This document shows, in pieces, positions 1-11,806 of a stretch of DNA of 64,000 nucleotides. Below the pieces are notes generated by a model. The model did no database searches and was not told the DNA's origin. It saw only the letters and a program-made list of their open reading frames with translations. The position numbers and the translations under genes were made by a program. The DNA is taken from positions 60,298 through 124,297 of the forward strand of contig CAJJDN010000167.1 of NCBI GenBank assembly GCA_905182985.1, read 5' to 3'. The stretch is from Paramecium sonneborni. Taxonomy: Eukaryota > Ciliophora > Oligohymenophorea > Peniculida > Parameciidae. Position 1 is the first letter of the stretch; every line of letters begins with the position of its first letter.

Positions 1-24
1 AATTGAATAATTAAAGGTATTATT

Positions 25-1444
25 ATGAGTATTTTGTATAAAATGTTTGGAGAGATTGAAATATTGTTTTTGAAGATCCATGAGTTATAAGTTTACATAT
101 AATTTAGTTTGATAATGTTAAATATGAATTAATTGGTAATAATAAATGTTTGATTAAATTCTATTTTAAGAGACAGGAGCTCCTGTTTATCAATATGATA
201 TTAAGAAGTAAGATAAACTTGGATAATTGTTATATCGTGAATTTAATGAAGGTTATAAATTGTATTTAGATGAGTAGTAAATAAATGATGTTATAAATAC
301 TTTTGAGGAATTTATAAAGGTGAATGTTAATAATTAAATAATGGGTGTAGGTGAGATAAAGTAAAATTTTAAAATGTTAACAATATCAAAATAGAATGGA
401 AACAAGAAGAAATAAACAATAATTTTAAAATCTAATTATGGTTTGTAAATTGAGAGTCAGGATTAATATATAAGTGGTACTATATTTAATTTTTTGGAAT
501 GGAGTTGTATAGTGGTATTGATGATTACACCAGATATGAGTTATGAATATGTAACTCATTTTAGTAGTTAGGACAAGTAATATTATTCTTTTTAATTTGA
601 ATTGGGTTAAGCAAATAAGTATCTAATTTTAAACTTAAATAAATGTCATATATGTTTTTATAATGAGAGTATAATAAAATATGAGAAAGTGAAATGTTTA
701 TAGTATTTAGAATATATAATTTAATAATTACATTATACAAATTATTCTTCATTTCATAGAATAGAATTTTAGAATATATTAAATAAACAATAATTCATGG
801 ATTAGTTTTTATTGAAATCTGATGTAATCAAGTGGATTGCATAGGATTTTGAATATGAAGATAATTAAAATTATTAGTTATTTAAGTAAATAAGATATAA
901 TGAGGAAATCTCATATAAGGTTCCTGAGATTTTTATAGCTTTAGGATAGTTGTCAAAATTAAAGTATGTTTATATTCACAATTAATCAATTGTTGGAGAA
1001 TGTTTATACGGATAGATAGAATTTGGAGAAGAGATATTATTTATTGATATATCACCAAGTTAACATTTTGTTTATTTTTATGAATGTGAATAAGAGCCAG
1101 TATTTAAATTGTAATCATCAATATGGAGATATAGGAAACCATTCATTGATTATTAGATAGAATTATTATATAAGGATAAAAAGAAACTTATAAATAAGAT
1201 AAAATTGAAGGGTAAGATTGTTAAAGGAAGATATATTTATGCAAAGAAAAATTGTTTATATGTGACATTTTAAGGTGGAATGAGAATTGTTTAATGTGAG
1301 AATTTGACCATAAATAGAATGATAGGTGAATATTCTTAGAGAGAAGAAGTAGAATTTTAAAGTGAAGATGGATAATGTATTATTAATTTTATAACCATTT
1401 AATAAGATTAAGAATATAAGTATAAATTTAAATTTGTTGATTGA
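25..1444 (+). CDS. unknown protein, about 460 aa
   Basis: I do not recognise this protein. A long frame reads from about 173 to the TGA at 1442-1444 with many TAA/TAG codons read as glutamine. A short upstream frame from the ATG at 25 joins it if a 37 nt GT...AG segment (136-172) is spliced out, which gives an exact multiple of three. That intron is longer than the others in this window, so the 5' end is uncertain, and the gene could also begin before the window. The protein is rich in Ile, Lys, Gln and aromatic residues, with no obvious signal peptide, membrane segment or repeat. Confidence 0.5.
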
Positions 1445-1516
1445 TTTAGAATAATATTCCAAAATATTCATATATTATTCACTTTATTATAATTTTAATA
1501 ATAAAATAAATACTAT

Positions 1517-1690
1517 ATGAATAATACAAATAATAGTAAGGTATTTATAATTCATTGGAAATTTTTAAACTTAAGAATTAAGGATATTTTGTTATAGAAT
1601 GATATAATTTTAGATGAGGCTACCAATGAATAGTTAAGAATTCAATAAAGGTTATTAAGGGAATTCATTAAAAAATGTTTGAGTAATTGA
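1517..1690 (+). CDS. small ORF, 57 aa
   Basis: A short uninterrupted frame from ATG 1517 to TGA 1688-1690 follows the previous gene by about 70 bp. It contains three TAG/TAA glutamine codons and a charged, probably helical C-terminal half. No family is recognised. It could be a real small gene, or a remnant of the broken FKBP/TPR-like gene just downstream. Confidence 0.25.
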
Positions 1691-1921
1691 CATCAATTAC
1701 AACAAGGCCATTAAAAATTGCGAAATTTTTATTTTAAAAGACAGAAATTGAATAAAATGATTAATTAAGACAGTGGAATTTTTTAAAATTAGAAATAAGG
1801 TTCTATGTTTACAAGTGAATTTTGATCTAAAAAATAATGAAGATAATATATAAAGTAAGCAAAATTTTTCACAATAAAAAGAGTTCTTAAAAGATTTGCA
1901 AATTAGGAATGGGATTAGAAT

Positions 1922-2984
1922 TAAAATAACCTACTTATATAAATGAAAGTGGATTAGTAACTAGATTATATTGAAGGTGAAAAGAGATTAAGATAAAAAA
2001 TCATTATAGATTGGAGAATATAAAAAAACTATGATATTTAAAGGGAATTAGAAAAATATAAAGATTTAGAAATATTATAAATATATCATAAATAGAATTA
2101 ATCATTTGGATAATTGTCTTTAAGACATTAAGTAAAGAATCATTAAGTAAAGAATCATTAAGTAAAGAATCATTAATTAAATCATATTACAGAATTATCA
2201 AAATTACAAAAGGATAAAAAAAATTTGAATAAGTCCTCTCTAAAAAATGAAATGTTAATCATTTATAGAAGATAAATTTTGAATAATTTTTTGCATCTAG
2301 TATTCCATATATTTAAGGTTTAAAAACTGCTTTTCTCTCTATGAAAGAAGGAGATATTGCTTGGTTCAAAATATCTAATGAATAAATGTACACCGTTTAA
2401 GAAATTGCTAATGGTATCACAGTTTAAAATTTAGAAAAATACTTTAAAATTGATATTTTAGAAGTTACTCAACCAGAAGCACCTCTAGATTTAAAAAATT
2501 TAGATAAGTAATTAATTAAATATTATTTTAATTGTCTAAAGTAATTGGAACTATTTAAAATTGAAGTTAATTAATTTTACTAAAAGTAAAAATATTCAAG
2601 TGCTCTATTAAAATACCAAAAAGGTTTAAACTTTCTTGAAAAATGGCCTAAAAAATTGAAGATAATCCTGTTGCTATTGAAAGTAAAAGGAATTCCTTAT
2701 TAGTTTTATCAAGTAATAAGGCTTAATGTTTGATTAAATTATAAGATTTCAAACAGGCTATCTCTGTTTTAGAACCTTTAATTGGCTAAATGAGAAACAA
2801 AGTAATTATTTTAATCTAATTTATTATTAATAATATGAAGTCAAAAATTACTATAGGTTAATAACTTGTCTTAAGGAAATAGATGAATAAGTTAAGGCAG
2901 ACTTTTATTTTAGACAGGTTATCTATATTTGTTCAATATCACCAAAGGAATAGAAACTATTTTAAACTATTAAAATTAAGAAAT
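1922..2984 (+). pseudogene. FKBP/TPR immunophilin-like gene, broken in several frames
   Basis: Coding-like text continues from about 1920 to 2984 but switches frame. The segment from 2251 resembles the end of an FKBP prolyl-isomerase domain (a stretch reading IQGLKTAFLSMKEGD at 2309-2353). It runs into TPR-like helices ending LLKYQKGLNFLEKWP near 2650. The next TPR-like segment (from about 2664, NPVAIESKRNSLLVLSS) is one base out of phase after a run of six A. A further phase change near 2790 precedes a last TPR-like stretch ending at TGA 2982-2984. No 20-35 nt GT-AG intron repairs these shifts. Upstream, around 2128-2175, a 15 bp unit (cattaagtaaagaat) is repeated in tandem. It is either a decayed duplicate or a gene with homopolymer sequencing errors. 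Confidence 0.5.
2128..2178 (+). repeat. 15 bp tandem repeat, about 3.3 copies
   Basis: The unit cattaagtaaagaat is repeated head to tail with essentially no divergence. Because its length is a multiple of three it stays open in all ciliate frames, giving for example Ser-Leu-Ser-Lys-Glu repeats. It lies just upstream of the FKBP-like segment. Confidence 0.8.
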
Positions 2985-3033
2985 GAATTTGTTTTTTTTT
3001 AATTCAAAAATAAAATTTTATTTCTATTATAAT

Positions 3034-3636
3034 TCAATTGTTTTCATTTTTCATTTAAACAGGTGTTTCCAATTCTTCAATTAAATTACCATTTTCAAAT
3101 ATTCCTTCTATTTTAGTTTAATCCTTTCTTTTCCAGTTTATCAAATTATAGAATTTATTATTTAAAGTAATTGTGCCTTTTCCATGAAATTTATCATTCT
3201 TAAACTCTCCTCTATAAATTTCTTTTTCTTTTTTTTTCAATTCTTTATCTTCATAATATTTCAATACTCCATATCCATTAATAATTATTTTATCCTAAGA
3301 TTCTTAAAATGTCCCTTCATACACATAATAATCTTCATAATTAATCTTCCCATTTATTTCTATTATGCCTCCATTTAAGTGAAATATTATTTTCTTTAAA
3401 AGAGCATTCTATTTCTCTGAAAATTTCTTTTTCTAATCACAGTAGGATTTAATTTCGGATCTGTATTATTCCTTAAGTTTTTTTATATCTTGATCTTGTA
3501 TTATCTATTTTTTACGAACTATATCATTTTTTTGACTCTTATTTTCATTATTTATATTTGTGACATTTTAAAAACAGATTCGTTTAAGCTTACCATTTTA
3601 TTATGTTTCATTTTGATCAATTTTTTTTAAACTCAT
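3034..3636 (-). CDS. MORN-repeat protein, 200 aa
   Basis: A single exon runs from ATG 3636 to TGA 3034. The N-terminal 90 residues are Lys/Gln-rich and probably coiled. The C-terminal half carries MORN-type repeats, with motifs such as YEGTF, NGYGVLKYYED and YRGEFKNDKFHGKGTI, followed by an acidic tail. MORN repeats are short beta-hairpins often found in membrane- or cytoskeleton-associated proteins, and are common in ciliates. No enzymatic domain is attached, so the role is probably scaffolding, perhaps cortical or ciliary; that is inference. It is divergent from the next gene, with 233 bp between the two starts. Confidence 0.85.
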
Positions 3637-3869
3637 ACAAATTAAAAAATTGATAAAATATTTAAGAATAAAATAATTAGATGAATTATTTTATATAATT
3701 ATATTTTATTTAAAGAGTTTAAGTAAAGATTAGATTGAATAAAGTAGAGTTTATTGGATTAATAAGAAAGTGTTATGAGTAAATTGGAATAATAAATATA
3801 TAATAATTAAATTCTACTAGTTTGAATCGAAGTATAATATCAAATAAAATCATAACGTATTCCATTATT

Positions 3870-4466
3870 ATGGAAGACCCAGTGCTTAAATTTTTACATA
3901 AAAATTATTACTCTAAATAATAGGCGTAAGTGTTAATTCAAATTGATAAAATATAAGTCTTATTGTTAGTAATGTCTAAAATGTTATTTGCATTCAGAGC
4001 TTTTTCATTATCTTTATAAGATTTTACAGATTTTTATAATTATGTGTAAGATGGATTGAATAACTATAATTAAATTTAAAGTCTTGATTACAATCAATAG
4101 CAAAGGTAATAAACTAATAACAATCATTATTAACTAAGTAAGTTTTAACACAAAAATCAATCTTAAAGATATGCCTATTATAACAATTAATCACTTGATT
4201 AATAAAATCATAAGAGTGAAGGAAGTAGAGAAAACCTTGAAAAATAATTTAGAATTGTCTCATTATAAAAATTCAAATAAAATTAAAAAACTTATTGTAA
4301 AAAATAGTATATATTTGATAAGTATTATAAAGATGAATAATAATTGATTAAAGAAGAACTTAATCAGAATATTTCATAAAAATCTAAATAAAAAAAAAAG
4401 AGATACGATTTTTCTTATTAGAGTGTCAAAGAAATGAAAAAAATGATTATATTTATAATTAGATGA
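3870..4466 (+). CDS. Gln/Asn-rich unknown protein, 198 aa
   Basis: An intronless frame runs from ATG 3870 to TGA 4464-4466. The first 60 residues are mixed hydrophobic and look folded. The middle is a Gln/Asn/Tyr-rich low-complexity stretch, and the C-terminal third is strongly basic (Lys-rich). No conserved domain is recognised. The steady use of TAA/TAG as Gln and the clean ATG and TGA support a real gene, although coding bias cannot be measured by eye. Confidence 0.55.
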
Positions 4467-4571
4467 TTTTAAAATATAGAATATAGAATATAAAATCTAA
4501 GACTATTACTTAAGATTTTTGAATTGATATTATAGAATTGAATTTGAAAATCAATTAATGATAATCTATAA

Positions 4572-6133
4572 TCAGCTTATGAATATAACTATAAAGGTAA
4601 TATCATCAACTACTGAATCATCTTCCTAAATAAATAATATTCATGATATATACTAAAGTCCACATTTTATAGGAGATCTGTAATAATTCATCGCATGCTC
4701 CATCTAAATCACCTTTGATATAATATTTGCCTACAATATCGACTACACTTTAATTATCAATAAATTCCCAAACTCCATCACTTCCTAAAATAATGAATTT
4801 ATCTTAAGGAGTTAATTAATATTCGAAAATCTCTAGAAAATAGAAATGATTTATAATATTACCAGGAATGCTAGAAACACCTACAGATTAAGCAATTTAA
4901 TCACCAAGACTTCGACTCATAGCTAATCCTGGATAATTTCCATCTCTAACCCATACCCTAGCTGGTCCAATCGAATTACCTAATGGATTAATATTTGATA
5001 CCTTAATCATCATAATAAGTATCTACTCTACCTCCATGCATATGTATTCTATTCATTTCTTTTTCAAGACATGGCTTATGATCAATAGATAAAGGAAATG
5101 GTTTAAATTTTTAATTGTTTCCTAATTTTCCTATTATGGCTCTACTATCTCCTACATTTGAACATATCAAATGTCCACCATCTTATATTAAAATTGAATT
5201 CATTGTTGTCCCACTAAATTAAGTATCAAATGATTATTAATTTATTAAATTTGCTAATACTGATATTGATTTCACTATTGCTTATCTAGGATGTTATTTT
5301 AATTAATGATCTCTTTTCAATATTTTTGTAAATTAATCTCTAACATATTATGATACAAAATGACCATTCTAACCATGACCATCACAAACTGAAAAAAGAT
5401 GCATGTCAGCAACTATATTTGTTTCACATATATAAGTATCTTAATTAGTTTTATTTGGATTAGATGCTAATTATCCTTATCTTGTTCTTGCACTAAATGA
5501 AAGTTTGAATTATAAAAAATCAGGATTGTAATGTAAAGATTAAGCTGATCTATATTTTAGATCACTCTTTGGTTCTGATCTCATATTATGAGTACTTGAA
5601 CTTTAAGCTCTACGTACTTATTATTCTATTATAGAATTATTTAGCTGTAATTATAATATAGATTCTGTTACAAAATTATGCCATAAATTTCTCTTTTCTA
5701 CATTGCTTTTCTACTTTTAATTTGCATATTGCTTTATTAAATTCTATGTCGATTCAACTACTGTTTGTCTTTTTGGTTATAATGATTCATAAGGTCTAGA
5801 TATTTCTAAATATTTATAAACTCAAATTACTTTTTTAAGAGTTCTTTGTATCAATTGTAGCTGATCTTGGCTATCTTAACTACGAAAAATTGGTCTTAAG
5901 CTGTTTGGAACTGGATTTTTGTGTCTACTCTATTCTCAGATTCTTTATAAAGTAATTGTTGGTTATTTGCGTAAGATTTTCCTTCCTCATGTAAATGCTA
6001 ACAATCAGTACAATTTAGCAATGCTCTTAACATCACTATTTAGGTATGCACCATAAGATGTCTATGATTTGCTACTATTCGTCTGTTTTGGTTTCTTTGC
6101 ATTTGGTTTGTAAATATCAACAGTTCTTTTCAT
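4572..6133 (-). CDS. PP2C-family Ser/Thr protein phosphatase, 476 aa
   Basis: The catalytic domain is clear: SARTRQGQLASNPNKTNQD, then CDGHGQNGHFVS, FSGTTMNSILI, CSNVGDSRAIIG, a segment ending PGLAMSRSLGD, and the terminal pair ILGSDGVWEFIDN and EDDSVVDDITFIVI. These hold the metal-binding Asp residues of the PPM/PP2C fold. PP2C enzymes are Mn/Mg-dependent monomeric phosphatases. About 190 N-terminal residues precede the domain and are low-complexity and basic. Five introns (26, 25, 22, 30 and 28 nt) are needed, and removing them leaves exactly 477 codons. The two 5' introns join three frames that otherwise look like separate short ORFs. It is divergent from the phosphodiesterase gene (232 bp between starts). 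Confidence 0.9.
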
Positions 6134-6365
6134 TAATTAATAAATGAAATAAGATGATTAACAAACACCCAGTCTTTGTGGGTACTTAAACTTCTTTCAA
6201 GTGTTAAGTTAGATGGAATCTGAATGTTTAATCTCACAATATGAGAAAAGGCTAATAAAATAGAAATTAACAATAAAAGAACCCACTCTAATGTTAATAT
6301 TGTCAAAATAATAAGAAAATGATGAAATAAAATCAGAATTACTTACATATGCATCTTCACTTTAA

Positions 6366-9144
6366 ATGACTCGTTCAAAATCTCATACCCAAGAGTTTAG
6401 TCCATCTAAAAAGCAAGGATAACAATTCTAAGTATTTAGATATTTAAAATAGTCTCAAACATCTTAACTAATGGATCAACTCATTCTTCAATTAAAATGT
6501 ATGTAGCAATATGGCAATCGTCATGTAATTTGTTTATGATTAGTTTAGATTACCTAAGAGTTTAAATAAAAAATTGAACTATTAAAAAATGTTCTACATT
6601 CATTAGATTAAGATGATGATGTTGATTAATCCTATATTGAATTACTACAATAGAGCTATTCTTAATTAAAAGTAATATTGTCGTTACACTTAGCAAAGGT
6701 ATTCTCGTTATATGAATTCACTTCTTGAATTAATGGATGAGAAGGTTGAACCTAAAGACATCTAGGCATTTCTAAATACCTTCTTAAATTAATTGATTGG
6801 ATGTGAATCATACAGTTTCATTATTCTGAAAGATCAAAAAGTTGAAATACATCAAGAGGACAAATTTGAACAATTTCACATGGATAAAGAAGTTCTTGAT
6901 GAATTGGTTAATTTATAACAAATAACAGATGTTCATACTTTGCATACTCTTAAATAATATTATCAAACTCCAAATCATTATATAATCAAACTTACAGATT
7001 TTTAATATTTTGTTATGAAATTGGATTCAAATTTTAAGTCAGTTGTTATGTTAGCTTCAAAATATAATTATATGGATTCCTTAATTGATTTAGCTCAATT
7101 TGTTATTTACACTTCATAACAAATCAAAGTCTAATATTTTAGTATTTTATCTATTGGAGATACTGTATTGGAATTTGGTTTAGAAATTGTTAGATGTTCC
7201 AAATATTTATTTATTGAGAATATACTATAAATTATCAATAAACAATATCAGATTCATGAAACCCTTGAATCTTAACCTAATGTGGTTACTCTCAAATTCA
7301 AGGATTCTTCCACTTAATTTCTATTTGCTACTAATTTAGATCTCAAAAAATCCCAAGATTTATTGATTTACAATACTGTCAATTAAATTTATCAACGCTA
7401 TTAATAGTTTATACAATAGTGTTATGAGAGAATGCAATTTTATAAATATTTTTTAAGAACCAAAAATTTATTTATGATTGATTTTGATAAAAGAGGTCGT
7501 TTACGTTTTTTAAGCAGAGCTTTATCTCAAAAGATTAAAATGTAATTTCATATAGAGAAAATACAAATTGACGCAACTTATAAATAGATTTTTGTATCTA
7601 ATCAATAAATGCTTTAAAATATTGAAAATTATATAAGTAATTCAAAATGGAAATTAAATCAATAGGAAGAGGATCAAAATAAATAATATGAAATATTCAT
7701 TAGAAAAGAAGAGAGATAATTTAAGGGATTTACTTTGATTCTTTCAGAAAATGAATGGGTTCGTAAAAAGACTCAGCCTCCTACTAATGGGAAAACAATT
7801 AGAAAATAATTATTATAAACAGAAACTATGGATTATATAAAGAAACTAGAAGAATTTAATCCTGACATTAGAAATTCAGTAGTTGCAATGTACATGCCAT
7901 AAACATAAGAATTCAATCCAATAGCTTAATAGACATAGAAAACTCCAACTCTAGTTTTTAGAAAAATAGATAAGGAATAGGTTGTTGGGAAAAATAGTTT
8001 CTTTTTTAAGCAAAGAGAGGAGGAGAGAAGGTTTATGAAGACTAATCCAAATAAATTGAATGATTCTCATTTAATATTAAAGGAGGATGACATTTAATTA
8101 GATTCTTTAGATTTTAATATAAATTAAGTATATATTAATTAATAATTAAAATTAGATAAAATCAACAATTGAAAAATAAAGGATAGTTTGGTCAATATTG
8201 GAAAGAAATAATTTTAATTAAATGTTTGCATTACCGTAAGATAAATTGATAAATTTTGTAATTGAAATGGAGAATCAATACAATATGAACAATAATCCTT
8301 ATCATAATTTTGATCATGGGGTGGCTGTAATGTAAGCAGTTAATTACTTTATCAAATCATTGACAAAACATTTAGACTAATAAATTTTTAATAATATTAC
8401 AAAGTTTTGTTTATTGTTGTCAGCCTTATGTCATGATGTTGCTCATACAGGTAAGACTAATACATATGAAGCAAATTCGTTAAGTTTATTGGCAATTCGG
8501 TATCATGATAAAGTGGTATTAATTATTATTTAATTTTATAAATTAGATATTAGAACAGCATCATGCAGCAACTACAATAAAAATATTGAGAGATAATTAA
8601 ACAAATATTTTATGCAATTTTTCTGATTAAGATTTTAGAACATTTAGAAAATAATTGATTTCAAATATTTTGGCAACAGACATGTAGGAACATTTTAAAA
8701 TGCTAAAAGAATTTGAATCTAGGATTGAATAATATGGTAATGATCCTGAAGATTTATCTTTGTTATGTGGAATGATAACTCATACAGCTGATTTTAATGG
8801 AACAGCAAGAAAATGGCCATAAAGTAGATTATGGAGTGAAAAGATTAATTAGGAATATCGAGCTTAATATGAAGAGGAAGGAAAAAAAGGATATCCTTAA
8901 TAACCATTTATGAAAGATTTAGATAAAGTAAGATTAGTATTTAATATTATTATAGTTACATGTAATGTCTAAAAATGAAATGGGGTTTATAAAAGTCATC
9001 GTAAGACCATTGTACTATTAAATGAACTTATTTGGTAAAGGAGCATTTTAAGTTTGTGTTGATAATTTAGATGAAACCATTTTTGAATGGGAGAAAGTGT
9101 ATTAGTAAGAGTTAAAAGCAATATAATAATAAGGTAGTTAATGA
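6366..9144 (+). CDS. cyclic-nucleotide phosphodiesterase (PDEase_I), 881 aa
   Basis: The C-terminal 300 residues are a class I cyclic-nucleotide phosphodiesterase domain. Visible metal-site motifs are PYHNFDHGVAVM, LCHDVAHTGKTN (the HDxxHxGxxN signature), VLEQHHAATT and HTADFNGTARKWP. The enzyme would hydrolyse cAMP or cGMP. The N-terminal ~580 residues are long, Gln-rich and alpha/beta-looking; they may hold a divergent GAF-like sensor, but I cannot confirm it. Introns at 6525-6548, 6672-6693, 8128-8155, 8516-8546 and 8928-8955 (24, 22, 28, 31, 28 nt) restore one frame of 882 codons. The 8128 intron bypasses a TGA at 8170 and joins the N-terminal part to the catalytic domain, so this is one gene rather than two. 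Confidence 0.9.
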
Positions 9145-9150
9145 ATTTTG

Positions 9151-9276
9151 ATGATATTTTTATTATGTTTTAGATATTAATAACAAAATAATAATATTTT
9201 AATTATGTTTTAGATATAATGATATTATTATATTAGGATAATATAAAAATAATGATATTTTAATTATGTTTTAGAG
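9151..9276 (+). repeat. three dispersed copies of a 26 bp AT-rich unit
   Basis: Just after the phosphodiesterase stop, a unit close to ataatattttaattatgttt plus tagat occurs at about 9151-9176, 9191-9216 and 9251-9276, with one or two changes per copy. Each copy ends in gttttag. It lies in the 3' intergenic region before the WD40 gene. Function is unknown; it may be simple duplication in AT-rich DNA. Confidence 0.6.
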
Positions 9277-9352
9277 ATTAATATAAAATAAACAAATATT
9301 GTATATAAGTAAATATAATAATTTTGAGAAAATTAAATAAAAATAGTAATAA

Positions 9353-10479
9353 ATGAATTTGGCCAAACCAGATTTGAAATGGTACATTCAATAGAAAGCC
9401 GCTCAGAATGTAAAAGAGAGACTTTATGGATATCCTAGTTATTTAAATTAGTTGTCTGTTCAAAATTAGATAAAGTATAGCATTCCAACAGAATTTGTAG
9501 GATGTATAAATGATTAAGATTAGAAGGATGTTATAAAGATTCTTAAATTTACACATTTAAAAGTATATGATTGGATTATATAAAAATATAGTGGTTAGCC
9601 AAAAATAATAGTTTTGCTTTGGGTTATAATAAGATTAATAATTAAAAGAGATAAGGACATTTGTCAATATTTGATTTAAATGATTGGAAATTGTTTTATA
9701 AGAAATTTTCGAATGATGAAGCAATGGTGGGAATTTTAAATTAGGAGTATTTAAATAAAATATTTGGATTGGGTAGTAATGGAGGGATTTATACAATAGA
9801 GAAAGGACAAGGAGGATTGGAATAGAGACCTGCATTAGAGACTAAGATTATGTAAATAACAGAGGGAGCATTTTCCCCAAATCATTATAAGATAGCCTTT
9901 TCAAGTTAGGATAAATTAATTTATTTATATGATGTATAATCAGAATAGAAGGAGACATTGATTGGACATGGTAAAGAAGTATATACAGTATAATGGAATC
10001 CAGAAAATAGTTTAATAGTAAGTGGAGCAGATGATGAAACAATTCGTCTTTGGGATGCTTCAAGTAGAGATGAAATCTTAAATTTAAAAAGACATAATTT
10101 GGGAGTGAAAAAAATTAGATGGAATCGTAATGGAACTTATTTTGTTACGACAGGAAAAGATAAATAAACAATGTTATTTGATATTAGAAAATTAGATATG
10201 GAGATCTTCAAATTACATTAAAATTAAGTAGATACAATATTTTGGCATCCAAAATATTATAATATATTTCTTACTGGTGATGCTAATGGATCTATATCTT
10301 GTTATAATATTAATGCTCCAATTGAACCTATGTATGTTTAACATGTACCTGAAACCATTGTTAGTGATTTAGCTTTAGATTATAGTGGTTCAATGATGAG
10401 TGTGATTAGAGCTAAATAAGTATAACCAGATTAAAAAATTAGTATGGCTGATCAAATATCAATTTACAAGACTGCATGA
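9353..10479 (+). CDS. PFS2: WD40 protein, Pfs2/WDR33-like polyadenylation factor, 365 aa
   Basis: One 29 nt intron near 9569-9597 splits the gene; removal gives 366 codons to TGA 10479. WD40 blades include GHGKEVYTVQWNPENSLIVS, then SGADDETIRLWD, WNRNGTYFVTTGKDKQ, LFDIRKLDMEIFKLH, and FWHPKYYNIFLTGDANGSIS. Order and wording match Pfs2/WDR33, the WD40 subunit of the mRNA 3'-end cleavage and polyadenylation complex that reads AAUAAA. In that family the same run GHG.DV..V.WHP...L.VSG is followed by a KLFDIR blade. It is shorter than animal WDR33 and lacks the collagen-like tail, as yeast Pfs2 does. Assignment rests on motif memory, not an alignment. Confidence 0.8.
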
Positions 10480-10553
10480 TAATGAAATTAATATTCTTTA
10501 TGTGAATTAGGTTCTATTAATTAGAATTATAACAATTATTTAATATAATAAAT

Positions 10554-10865
10554 ATGAGTAATAATATTGAAAGAAGTTTTTCTGTAAAGAATAGAAACTT
10601 TCATCCTGAAGAGACTACTTAAAGTGGTGGCAAGGTTAAAGTTACTAGACATTTTACTAACTAAGTGTATTAAACTTAAAACTCAGAATAAAAACCTACT
10701 AAAGATGTTGAAAAAGTTAATGAATTAATTAAATTGAGTGAATAAATTAAGAAGGAATTATTAAAGGTTAAATTTTGTATGCTTTGTAAGAGAAAGTTTC
10801 AAAGTATCAAATATTTAATTGAACATGAAGACAATTCAGAAGTACATAAAAAGATTAAATAATGA
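10554..10865 (+). CDS. small C2H2-type zinc-finger protein, 103 aa
   Basis: A single frame runs from ATG 10554 to TGA 10863-10865. The C-terminal 30 residues form one zinc finger with the order CMLCKRKFQSIKYLIEH then EVHKK (C-x2-C, then two His). This resembles the single finger of RBM5/RBM10-type RNA-processing proteins. The N-terminal part is Gln- and Lys-rich. The TGA is in the same frame as the ORF that starts 22 bp downstream, so the two could be one protein in which this TGA is a sequencing error or a real stop. Intergenic distances this short do occur elsewhere in the window. Confidence 0.6.
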
Positions 10866-10886
10866 TATTTATTAAAATTTAACGTA

Positions 10887-11700
10887 ATGCTTGATGAATT
10901 AGAATTATTGATTGGAAAAAAATTAGCAAATTTAAATTCTCTCAATCCAATTGATAAGAATTCGCAAAATGTTGTCTAAATACCACTCAAATAAAATAAC
11001 AATAATGTTAATCTCATTTTTCAAATTGATAAGCCTAAAGAAATTACAAATCAAATTAAAGACTTATGTTCATTTAGACCTATGCTTCAAGAAAATCACT
11101 TAAAATTGCTCAAAAATTAGGAGATGCCAAAGAAAGATTAACTAAACCTAGATCAATCACACCTGAAATTAAAGAATAATCTTAATCATAAACTAGAAAA
11201 AGAACTATTTCAGGTCTTGCTCCTAGATGGGAATAATTATATACATTAGATTAATTTTATAAATCTAAAAAGCAATAATTGAAACTTCAATTAAAATTAG
11301 AAAGATCAAAAGAAAATGAAACTACATTTTAACCAGATATTTCCAAAAGTTAAACTAAATATTGTGATTTTACTATGCCATTTCAATAAAGAAATACATA
11401 TTGGGAAACTAAAAAATAAGAATAACTTATTTAATATTAAAAAGATGTTTAAAATGAAAGTTAATCATTATGTACTTTTAAACCATAAGTAAATAAAAAT
11501 ATTGCACAAAATAGCGTTAAAGTATCAGAGTTCAATAAAAAAGGACTTATAACATATTTTGAAAGAATTTAATAAGCAAATAAGATAAAGAGCAACCAAA
11601 AAAACCTTCAAAATGGAAACCTGGAGTTATAGATAAATATGATTTCAATAAAAATTACCATATCAAATATATAATAATTTTATTTCATATCATTTTTATT
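10887..11700 (+). pseudogene. unknown Gln/Lys-rich ORF, frame-broken
   Basis: The frame starts at ATG 10887 and reads well to about 11080 (ending IKDLCSFRP). It continues one phase over at about 11083 (YASRKSLKIAQKLGD) to about 11590. It shifts again near 11590 into a short segment reading EQPKKPSKWKPGVIDKYDF. No small GT-AG intron repairs either change, and both are consistent with one missing base (CC for CCC, AAA for AAAA). The protein is hydrophilic and unrecognised. The 3' end is uncertain, because the last frame has no TGA until inside the next gene. Confidence 0.45.
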
Positions 11701-11806
11701 TATTTTATACTATAAATTTTAACATAATGTTTTTCTCTCTATTCCAAAATATACTTATGTATAAATATTGAATTTTATTTATAAAAATTTGGCTGTTATC
11801 GTTCTA

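Noticed and set aside
8128..8175. Two separate genes, an unknown protein and a phosphodiesterase
   Set aside because: A 28 nt intron removes the TGA and makes one continuous 881-residue protein.
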